From an uncultured Christensenellaceae bacterium (GTDB lineage Bacteria > Bacillota > Clostridia > Christensenellales > Aristaeellaceae), in contig CAJOPV010000018.1 in the NCBI GenBank assembly GCA_905236495.1, positions 1-9,582 on the forward strand: 9,582 bases of DNA, written 5' to 3'. Every line of letters starts with the position of its first letter. Within the stretch, counting starts at the first letter, position 1. A program made the position numbers and the translations under genes. The notes under the pieces were generated by a model. That model searched no databases. It was not told where the DNA came from and was given only the letters and a program-made list of their open reading frames with translations. This document shows positions 1-6,340 of this stretch, piece by piece.

Positions 1-254
1 GGATCACCATTTTCGCGCTGAACCGTGATATGAGTGAGGATATCACCCTGAACTGCGACCTGCGGGCTTTCGGGGAAATGAAGGCTGTGGAGCACATCGT
101 TATGCACCACGACGACGTAAAGGCGGTCAATACCGAAGAAAATCCCGATGAAGTGAAGCCGGGAAAGGCCCGGAACCCCAAGATGGACCTTGGACGGATG
201 AACGTAAAGATGCCCGCCCTGTCCTGGAATGTGATCAGGCTTTCCAAAGCGTGA
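1..254 (+). CDS. abfA: Alpha-L-arabinofuranosidase, GH51, C-terminal fragment (5' end outside window)
   Basis: This is the last 83 codons of a gene that enters from the left; the reading frame is open from base 3, and the internal ATG at 30 is not the true start. The residues match the C-terminal beta-sandwich of GH51 arabinofuranosidases: a strand reading ITIFALNRD, then EHIVMHHDD, then AVNTEENPDEVKP, and the family's typical closing MPALSWNVIRL. GH51 enzymes remove terminal alpha-L-arabinofuranosyl residues from arabinan and arabino-oligosaccharides, usually inside the cell in Bacillota. The catalytic TIM barrel with its two glutamates lies outside the window, so activity cannot be judged here. 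The stop codon (252-254) overlaps the Shine-Dalgarno of the next gene, the GH43 arabinanase, which implies co-transcription and probably coupled translation. Family assignment is strong; cytoplasmic location is inferred from family habit. Confidence 0.92.
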   Translation, partial: ITIFALNRDMSEDITLNCDLRAFGEMKAVEHIVMHHDDVKAVNTEENPDEVKPGKARNPKMDLGRMNVKMPALSWNVIRLSKA

Positions 255-264
255 GGATAACAGT

Positions 265-1674
265 ATGAAACGATTGTGGGCGGTATTGCTGGCGCTGCTG
301 ACGCTGAGCTGCGGCGCGCTGGCGGAAAGCGGGGAGATGGCCGTGCCCAAATTCAAGGACGTGTCGGTACACGATCCCTCCGTCATCCGGGCGGAGGACG
401 GCACGTATTATGTCTTCGGCAGCCACATGACGGCGGCGAAGAGCACAGACCTGATCCAATGGAAGATGATCTCCAGGGACGCGGGCAACGGCTGCACGCT
501 GGTGGAAAACGTGCAGGAGCAGATGAAGGAAGCATTGCAGTACGCCAAGACCGATACCTTCTGGGCCCCGGACGTGCAGCGCCTGAACGACGGGCGGTAT
601 TACCTCTATTACTGCACCTGCAAGGGCGACAGCCCCCTGAGCATGCTGGGGGTGGCGGTGAGCGACAGCCCGGAGGGACCGTACGAAAACCTGGGCGTTT
701 TCCTCAAAAGCGGCTATGCGGGCTACGACGCCAATAATCTGCCCAACGTAGTCGATCCCTGCGTGTTCTTCGATCAGGAAGGCAAGCTGTGGATGGTGTA
801 CGGCAGCTATTCCGGGGGCATCTACATCCTGGAAATGGACCCGGACACCGGCTTTCCCCTGGAAGGGCAGAATTACGGCAAAAAGCTGCTGGGCAAAAAC
901 CACGCCCGCATCGAGGGCCCCTATATCCTTTACAGCCCGGACACGGATTACTATTATCTCTTCCTCTCCTTCGGCGGGCTGAACGCCGACGACGGCTATA
1001 ACATCCGGGTGTGCCGCAGCCGCAACCCCGACGGCCCCTACGAGGATGCCCTGGGGCAGCAGATGATCCAGTGCGGCGGGCGGCCCGGCACCTACTTCAA
1101 CGACCCGGATTACGAGGGCTACGGCGTGAAGCTGATGGGGGGCTACTGCTTTGAAAACGTGGAAAGCGATACCAACCAGTTCCGCCTGGCCTACCGCAGC
1201 CCCGGTCACAATTCCGCGTATTACGATGCGGAAACGGGCCGGTATTTCCTGGTGTTCCACACCCGCTTCGCCGGCAGCGGCGAAAGCTTCAAGGTGCGGG
1301 TGCATCAGATGGCCATGAACGAAGACGGCTGGCCCGTGGCACTGCCCCAGCGCTACGCCGGGGAGGAGATCCAGGCCCCAGAAAACAAAACCGGGCTGTA
1401 CAAGGTGATCCTGCACGAGAGGGACATCAACAAAACGGAGCACGTGAGCAAATTGGTCACGCTGAACGGGGACGGCACGGTATCCGGCGACCTGACCGGC
1501 ACGTGGAGCTGCGATGAGAGCGGCCTCTTCCGGTGCGAAATGGACGGCGTTTCCTATACGGGCGTGATGACGGTGGCCCTGGACAGCAAAGAAAGCGTAT
1601 GGGTTCCCGTTTTTACCGCCCTGGATGAAACGGGGGCGGCCCTGTGGGGCTCCCATGCGGCGCATGAAAACTGA
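265..1674 (+). CDS. Secreted GH43 endo-alpha-1,5-L-arabinanase
   Basis: A 469-residue enzyme predicted to hydrolyse alpha-1,5-arabinan outside the cell. Residues 1-20 are a signal peptide with an ALA|E cleavage site; the cysteine at 16 is not in a good lipobox. The five-bladed propeller follows, with the GH43 acidic triad visible: D37 (HDPSVI, base), D164 (VVDPCVFF, pKa modulator) and E217 (ARIEGPY, acid). H315 (GHNS) matches the histidine that helps bind the central metal ion in endo-arabinanases. Residues from about 365 form a C-terminal beta-barrel like the GH43_C domain of Bacillus subtilis Abn2. Length and residue spacing resemble Abn2 closely, as I recall that enzyme. The Shine-Dalgarno GAGGA (253-257) lies 7 bases before this ATG and overlaps the upstream GH51 stop. 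Exo-arabinanase or other GH43 specificity is possible; the family call is firm. Confidence 0.92.
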   Translation: MKRLWAVLLALLTLSCGALAESGEMAVPKFKDVSVHDPSVIRAEDGTYYVFGSHMTAAKSTDLIQWKMISRDAGNGCTLVENVQEQMKEALQYAKTDTFWAPDVQRLNDGRYYLYYCTCKGDSPLSMLGVAVSDSPEGPYENLGVFLKSGYAGYDANNLPNVVDPCVFFDQEGKLWMVYGSYSGGIYILEMDPDTGFPLEGQNYGKKLLGKNHARIEGPYILYSPDTDYYYLFLSFGGLNADDGYNIRVCRSRNPDGPYEDALGQQMIQCGGRPGTYFNDPDYEGYGVKLMGGYCFENVESDTNQFRLAYRSPGHNSAYYDAETGRYFLVFHTRFAGSGESFKVRVHQMAMNEDGWPVALPQRYAGEEIQAPENKTGLYKVILHERDINKTEHVSKLVTLNGDGTVSGDLTGTWSCDESGLFRCEMDGVSYTGVMTVALDSKESVWVPVFTALDETGAALWGSHAAHEN

Positions 1675-1677
1675 CGC

Positions 1678-1682
1678 GGAGG
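1678..1682 (+). promoter_or_regulatory. Ribosome binding site that sets the start of the large solute-binding protein
   Basis: GGAGG sits 8 bases before the ATG at 1691. The reading frame is open further upstream to an ATG at 1625 inside the GH43 gene, but that start would put 22 hydrophilic, arginine-rich residues in front of a textbook signal peptide. The Shine-Dalgarno and the signal peptide together choose 1691. Confidence 0.85.
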
Positions 1683-1690
1683 CGAAGGGC

Positions 1691-4561
1691 ATGAAAAAGA
1701 CGGTTGCCTGGCTTGCGGCGATAGCGCTTCTTTTGTGCTGCCTGTCCGCCGCACGGGCGGAAGGCGCGGCGTCTGCGGACTGGATGATGTTTTCCAGCCG
1801 GACGGAGCCGTATTACAGCGAAAATGCCAAAGCCTATACGATGCCCCTGTACGAGGGAGAAAGCGTCGAAACGCCCCTGCTCGTGCTCCTCAGAACCGGG
1901 GAAGAAACGGAAATCGTTTTTTCGGTGCCGCAGGACGGGCAGTATGAGCTGTGGTTTTCCTATTACACGGAAACGCAAAGCTCCCTGCCCAGCGAAATGA
2001 CGGTGGCGGTGGACGGGGAGATCCCCTTCTACGAACTAAGGCGGGTGAAGCTCAAGAGCCTGTGGATGGACGACGGCGTGTTCCCTTTGGACCGCTACGG
2101 CAATGAGATCGCCACCACCCCCGCCGCCCAGCGGACGCTGCTTTCCTGCGGCATTCAGGACAGCGCGGGCTGGACCGATTCGCCCTTCCTGTTTGAGCTG
2201 ACCGCCGGGGAACATACGCTGCTTTTGCAAATGCAGGAAGGCGCGGTAACGCTGGAAACGCTGTCTGTCCGCGGAAAAGAAGTCCTTCCGGATTACCGGG
2301 GCCAGGCAGCTGCAGGGGACGCCCTGATCGTCATCGAGGGCGAGCAGATTTATTCCCGCAACAAATCCAGCATCCGGGCCGCCGGGGAATTCGATCCAGG
2401 TTTGACCCCCTACGAAACCCAGCATCGGAAGATGAATTTCCTGGACGGGGCGTCTTTTGACTCCGCCGGGGACGAAGTGACCTGGCGCTTTACGGCGGAG
2501 AAGGAGGGCTGGTACTGGCTGGGCTTCCGCTACCGCCAGAATGTGAAAACCGATTTTCCCGTGTTTGCCGACGTGCTCATCGACGGGAAAATGCCCAGCG
2601 CCCAGGCACGGCAGATCGCCTTTGACTATGCCGCCTCCTTTGCCTTCGGCCAGGCGAAAACCGGCGCCGGGGACGCGCAGACCTTTTATCTTTCCGCCGG
2701 GGAGCATACGCTGACGCTGCGGCTGAACGGCGAAACGCTGCTGCCGGTCTATGAGGTGATCAACCGGGTGCTTGGGGAGATCAACGGCCTGAGTCTGGAG
2801 GTGGTGCGCCTCACCGGCGGCGTCACCACCGACCGTTACCGGGATTACGAGCTGCTGACCTACATCCCCGATCTGGTGGAGATCCTGAACGGCTGGGCGG
2901 CGGAACTGGATGAAACGGTGGAACGCATGAAAGCCTATTCCGCCAACGGCTCCGGCAGCGCCTTCAGCAACCTGACCCTGGCGGCGGATCAGCTGCGCCG
3001 CCTGGCCCTGGAGCCGGAAGATTTGCCCCGGCGGCTCAGCGAGCTTTCCACCGGCAGCAACAGCGCCGCCCGGATGCTGGCCCAGCAGCTGCAGGACATC
3101 GCCCAGAACGACCTTTCCATCGACCAGATCTATTTCTATCAATCCGACGCCCAGCTGCCCCAGGGAAGCTCCTTTATCGATTCCGCCCTGAAAAATACCG
3201 AACGGTTCGTCGCTTCCTTTGACAGCCAGGATTATGCCGCGGGCACCGGGCAGGAGGGGCACTTGCAGGTGTGGATGGGCCGCAGCCGCCAGTACCTGGA
3301 GATCGCGCAGAATATGGTGGATACCATGTTCACCCCGGAAACGGGCATCGAGGTGGACCTGTCCCTGATGCCGGACGCAAATAAGCTGGTGCTTGCCAAC
3401 GCCGCCGGCACCGCGCCGGACGTGGTGCTGAGCCTGCAGTACGTGGTGCCCAGCTACCTGGATATCCGCGGTGCGCTGTACGACCTGACCCAATTCGAGG
3501 ATTTCCCGGAGATCGCGCAGCGGTTTTCGCCGGGCCTCTTCATTCCCTACACCCTGGAGGACGGCGTTTACGCCATGCCGGAAACGGTGAATTTCTGGGT
3601 GCAGTTCTATCGCAAGGACATCCTGAACGCCCTGAATATCGACGTGCCGGATAACATGGAGCAGGTAAAAATGATCCTGCCGGAATTGCAGCGGCGGAAC
3701 ATGAACTATTATTTCCCCACCGCCGGCATGACGGGCATGAAGGTGTTCCCCGGCACGCTGCCGCTTATATTGCAAAGCGGCGGCAGCATCTATGGCGACA
3801 CCATCGGCGATACCACCCTGGACAGCGAGGAGAGCCTCCGGGGCTTTCGGGAAATGACGGAGCTGTTCACCGTCTATAATATGCCCACCGACGTGCCCTC
3901 GCCCGGTTTCTACCAGCAGTTCCGGGACGGAACGCTGCCCATCGGCATCGCGGATCTGGCTACCTATAATCTTTTGCTCAACGCCGCGCCGGAATTGGAC
4001 GGCATGTGGGATATTTCCCTGTTCCCGGGCCTCATGGACGAAGACGGGAACGTGCTCCGCTGGACCACCGGCGGCGCGGAAACCATGGCCATCCTTTCCC
4101 AGACCGAGATGCCCGATGAGGCCTGGACCTTCCTCAAATGGTGGTCCAGCGCCGAGGTGCAGTCCACCTTCGGAAATCTTTTACAGTCTACTTACGGCAG
4201 CGAGTATATTTGGCCTACCGCCAACCGGGAAGCCTTTGAAAGCCTGCCCCTCAAATCCGCCCATAAGAAAATCATTCTTTCGCAGATGGAATGGATGACC
4301 GAGGCCCCCTGGGTGCTGGGCACCTATATGCTGGAGCGGGAGCTTTCCAACGCATTCATTTCCGTGGTGGTGGACGGCACCGACGCCCGCCGGGCTTTGG
4401 ATACCGCCGTCAAGCGCATCAACAGGGAAACCTACCGCAAGCTGGAGGAATTCGGCTACTGGAAGGACGGCGTGATGCTTCGGGAATTCAAAACGCCGGA
4501 CGCTTCCGTGGTGCAGAACCTGATCGACCGGTACAATCAGATGAAGGAGGCGGAGAAATGA
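1691..4561 (+). CDS. Large secreted sugar-binding protein with two N-terminal beta-sandwich modules (ABC transporter)
   Basis: A 956-residue protein, about twice the usual 420-550 residues of a family 1 solute-binding protein. Residues 1-23 are a signal peptide ending ARA|E with no convincing lipobox. Residues about 29-195 and 212-374 are two related beta-rich modules resembling carbohydrate-binding (CBM6/35-like) sandwiches; each has a G-Y/W-x-L/G-F core and an AGEHTL motif (172-177 and 336-341). Residues about 380-505 are helical and polar. From about 520 to the C-terminus is the binding-protein fold, recognisable from LQVWMG, the APDVVLS stretch, W636 with FYRKD (639-643), and the late WTFLKWW. 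It probably captures arabino-oligosaccharides for the permeases that follow; its stop codon overlaps the first permease start (ATGA). Ligand specificity is inferred from the neighbouring GH43 and GH51 enzymes. The role of the extra modules is unknown: polymer binding or protein docking are both possible. Confidence 0.85.
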   Translation: MKKTVAWLAAIALLLCCLSAARAEGAASADWMMFSSRTEPYYSENAKAYTMPLYEGESVETPLLVLLRTGEETEIVFSVPQDGQYELWFSYYTETQSSLPSEMTVAVDGEIPFYELRRVKLKSLWMDDGVFPLDRYGNEIATTPAAQRTLLSCGIQDSAGWTDSPFLFELTAGEHTLLLQMQEGAVTLETLSVRGKEVLPDYRGQAAAGDALIVIEGEQIYSRNKSSIRAAGEFDPGLTPYETQHRKMNFLDGASFDSAGDEVTWRFTAEKEGWYWLGFRYRQNVKTDFPVFADVLIDGKMPSAQARQIAFDYAASFAFGQAKTGAGDAQTFYLSAGEHTLTLRLNGETLLPVYEVINRVLGEINGLSLEVVRLTGGVTTDRYRDYELLTYIPDLVEILNGWAAELDETVERMKAYSANGSGSAFSNLTLAADQLRRLALEPEDLPRRLSELSTGSNSAARMLAQQLQDIAQNDLSIDQIYFYQSDAQLPQGSSFIDSALKNTERFVASFDSQDYAAGTGQEGHLQVWMGRSRQYLEIAQNMVDTMFTPETGIEVDLSLMPDANKLVLANAAGTAPDVVLSLQYVVPSYLDIRGALYDLTQFEDFPEIAQRFSPGLFIPYTLEDGVYAMPETVNFWVQFYRKDILNALNIDVPDNMEQVKMILPELQRRNMNYYFPTAGMTGMKVFPGTLPLILQSGGSIYGDTIGDTTLDSEESLRGFREMTELFTVYNMPTDVPSPGFYQQFRDGTLPIGIADLATYNLLLNAAPELDGMWDISLFPGLMDEDGNVLRWTTGGAETMAILSQTEMPDEAWTFLKWWSSAEVQSTFGNLLQSTYGSEYIWPTANREAFESLPLKSAHKKIILSQMEWMTEAPWVLGTYMLERELSNAFISVVVDGTDARRALDTAVKRINRETYRKLEEFGYWKDGVMLREFKTPDASVVQNLIDRYNQMKEAEK
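1775..2812 (+). repeat. Tandem duplicated beta-sandwich module inside the solute-binding protein gene
   Basis: Two homologous-looking coding segments, about 1775-2280 and 2324-2812, each encode a module of roughly 165 residues. The clearest match is the AGEHTL motif: bases 2204-2221 and 2696-2713 agree at 17 of 18 positions. Both copies also show an aromatic strand (YELWFSYY versus YWLGFRYR), a V-D/I-DG turn followed by P and R, and a final beta strand. Elsewhere similarity is weak, so the duplication is old rather than a recent DNA repeat. Confidence 0.65.
4544..4561 (+). promoter_or_regulatory. Shine-Dalgarno and ATGA stop-start overlap that sets the first permease start
   Basis: AAGGAGG (4544-4550) lies 7 bases before the ATG at 4558, and this ATG overlaps the TGA of the binding-protein gene (4559-4561). 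The permease frame is open upstream to an ATG at 4291, but the added 89 residues read as out-of-frame binding-protein sequence. Translational coupling of binding protein and permease is likely. Confidence 0.9.
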
Positions 4562-5442
4562 TCACCAAGCGAAAAACGCCTTATCTTTTCCTGCTTCCTT
4601 ATCTGATCCTGTTCACGGTGTTCATCATCGTGCCCACGGTGATGGCCATCGGCCTTTCCTTCACCAACTACAACGCCGTGCAGACGCCCCGATACGTAGG
4701 ACTGACCAACTATATCAACCTCCTGACCCAGGACACCATCTTCCTGCAATACGTATTGCCCAATACCATCCTCTTTAGCCTGGTGGTGGGGCCGGTGGGG
4801 TATATGCTGGCGTTCTTCCTGGCCTGGAGCTTAAGCCAGCTGACCAAGCTGCCCCGCACCATCCTGGCCCTGATTCTCTACAGCCCCAGCATGACCATGG
4901 GCGTGGCCATGACGGTGATGTGGCGGGTGGTGTTCCTGGGCAACCAGAGCGGCATCGCCAATTATGTGCTCACCCAGCTGGGCGTTATCACCGAGCCCAT
5001 CGTCTGGATGCTCAACACCACCTACATCATGCCCATCGTCATCATCGTGGCTCTTTGGGGCAGCATGGGCGTGGGCTTCCTGGCCATGCTGGCGGGCCTG
5101 CTTGACGTGAACCCGGAACTGTACGAGGCCGCCGCCATCGACGGCGTGCGCAACCGCGTCCAGGAGGTTTTCTACATCACCATCCCCAGCATGAAGCCCC
5201 AGATGCTTTTCGGCGCGGTGATGAGCATCGTCAACGCCTTCCAGGCGGGCAACATCGGCGTGATGCTGACGGGCAGCAACCCAACGCCTCAGTACGCCGC
5301 CCAGCTGATGACCAACCACATCGAGGACTATGGCTTTACCCGGTATGAAATGGGATACGCGGCGGCGGTGTCCGTGGGGCTGCTGGGGCTGATCTACGCC
5401 TTCTCCCACGTGGCGCGTCGGCTGTTCGCGGAGAAAGACTGA
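4558..5442 (+). CDS. Carbohydrate ABC transporter permease, MalF/UgpA type
   Basis: A 294-residue inner-membrane permease, the usual length for COG1175-type sugar permeases in Bacillota. About six hydrophobic helices can be placed near residues 9-32, 68-92, 102-126, 153-181, 210-230 and 262-284. The N-terminus (TPYLFLLPYLILF) and LSFTNYN are typical of the family. The cytoplasmic EAA loop starts at E190 (EAAAIDG) and continues to IPSMKP; this loop docks on the ATPase. It pairs with the permease encoded immediately downstream and receives substrate from the large binding protein upstream. No ATPase gene accompanies them in this window, so a shared MsmK/UgpC-type ATPase encoded elsewhere is likely, as is common in Bacillota. 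The substrate is inferred to be arabino-oligosaccharides from the two arabinan-degrading enzymes in the same operon. Confidence 0.93.
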   Translation: MITKRKTPYLFLLPYLILFTVFIIVPTVMAIGLSFTNYNAVQTPRYVGLTNYINLLTQDTIFLQYVLPNTILFSLVVGPVGYMLAFFLAWSLSQLTKLPRTILALILYSPSMTMGVAMTVMWRVVFLGNQSGIANYVLTQLGVITEPIVWMLNTTYIMPIVIIVALWGSMGVGFLAMLAGLLDVNPELYEAAAIDGVRNRVQEVFYITIPSMKPQMLFGAVMSIVNAFQAGNIGVMLTGSNPTPQYAAQLMTNHIEDYGFTRYEMGYAAAVSVGLLGLIYAFSHVARRLFAEKD

Positions 5443-5458
5443 GAAAGGGGGAATTTGC

Positions 5459-6328
5459 ATGGCTGCTATCGGCGGAACCCGGGTGAACCCAAAAAAATTC
5501 CATAAGAACCAGATTCCCTTCTATCTGTATCTGATCCCCATCGCCGTCTTTATGGGCCTACCTATCGTGTATATCATCAATCACGCCTTCAAGCCCATGG
5601 ACGAATTGTTCGCCTTCCCGCCCCGGTTTTTCGTATCCCATCCCTCGCTGATCAATTTCCAGAATCTGTTCCAGGCCGCGGGCACGTCCACGATCCCGCT
5701 GAGCCGGTATGTGTTCAACAGTCTCCTGGTGACGGCGGCGGTGGTGTTTTTGAGCGTGCTCATCAGCACCATGGCGGCCTTCGCCCTGAGCAAGATGCGT
5801 TTCAAGTTCAAAAACACCATTTTTGAAATCAACAACCTGGCCCTCATGTTCGTGGCCACTGCGGTGACCATCCCCCGGTATCTCACCATTTCCAACCTGG
5901 GCATCCTGGATACCTATTGGGCGCACATCCTGCCCCAGGTGGCCATGCCGGTGTGCCTGTTCCTGATCAAGCAGTTCGTGGACGGCGTGCCCGATTCCCT
6001 CATTGAGGCGGCGCAGCTGGAGGGCGCAAACAGCTTTACGGTATACCGCAAGATCATCCTGCCCCTCATCAAGCCCGCCATCGCCACCGGGGCCATCCTG
6101 GTGTTCCAGAACGTGTGGAACAACATCGAGACCTCCAACCTGTTCACCTCCTCCGAGGGCGTGCGCACCCTGGCTTTTTACATGAACACCCTGAGCACCG
6201 CGGGCACGGTGCAGGGCCAGGGCATGGCGGCCGCCGCCGCGCTGATCATGTTCATTCCCAACCTGCTTCTGTTCGTGGTGATGCAGTCCAGCGTGATGAA
6301 CACCATGGCGCACAGCGGCCTGAAGTAA
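5459..6328 (+). CDS. Carbohydrate ABC transporter permease, MalG/UgpE type
   Basis: A 289-residue second half of the sugar permease pair (COG0395-like). It shows a first helix at about 21-42, INHAFKPMDELFAFPP in the typical first periplasmic-side stretch, helices near 86-111, 124-140, 155-172 and 260-283, and an EAA loop starting at E183 (EAAQLEG) running to ILPLIKPAI. The sequence after the loop (LVFQNVWNNIETSNLF) corresponds to the WNNY-type segment seen in many MalG homologues. The start is ATG 5459, preceded by AAAGGGGG (5444-5451) at 7-base spacing and 16 bases after the first permease. It would form a heterodimeric channel with that permease. Family call is firm; substrate is inferred from context. 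Confidence 0.93.
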   Translation: MAAIGGTRVNPKKFHKNQIPFYLYLIPIAVFMGLPIVYIINHAFKPMDELFAFPPRFFVSHPSLINFQNLFQAAGTSTIPLSRYVFNSLLVTAAVVFLSVLISTMAAFALSKMRFKFKNTIFEINNLALMFVATAVTIPRYLTISNLGILDTYWAHILPQVAMPVCLFLIKQFVDGVPDSLIEAAQLEGANSFTVYRKIILPLIKPAIATGAILVFQNVWNNIETSNLFTSSEGVRTLAFYMNTLSTAGTVQGQGMAAAAALIMFIPNLLLFVVMQSSVMNTMAHSGLK

Positions 6329-6340
6329 GGGAGGACGAAG

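Noticed and set aside
1625..1690. An upstream ATG extension of the binding protein overlapping the GH43 gene
   Set aside because: It would place a polar, arginine-rich stretch before a complete signal peptide; GGAGG at good spacing supports the ATG at 1691.
235..1692. A 485-codon minus-strand open frame opposite the GH43 gene
   Set aside because: Composition is that of an antisense shadow; the plus strand has an intact signal peptide and all three GH43 catalytic acids.
2036..3775. A 579-codon minus-strand open frame opposite the binding-protein gene
   Set aside because: Same antisense artefact of high GC codon use; no ribosome site or recognisable protein family.
4291..4557. An upstream ATG extension of the first permease by 89 residues
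   Set aside because: The extension is out-of-frame binding-protein sequence with no membrane or permease character; AAGGAGG and the ATGA overlap support 4558.
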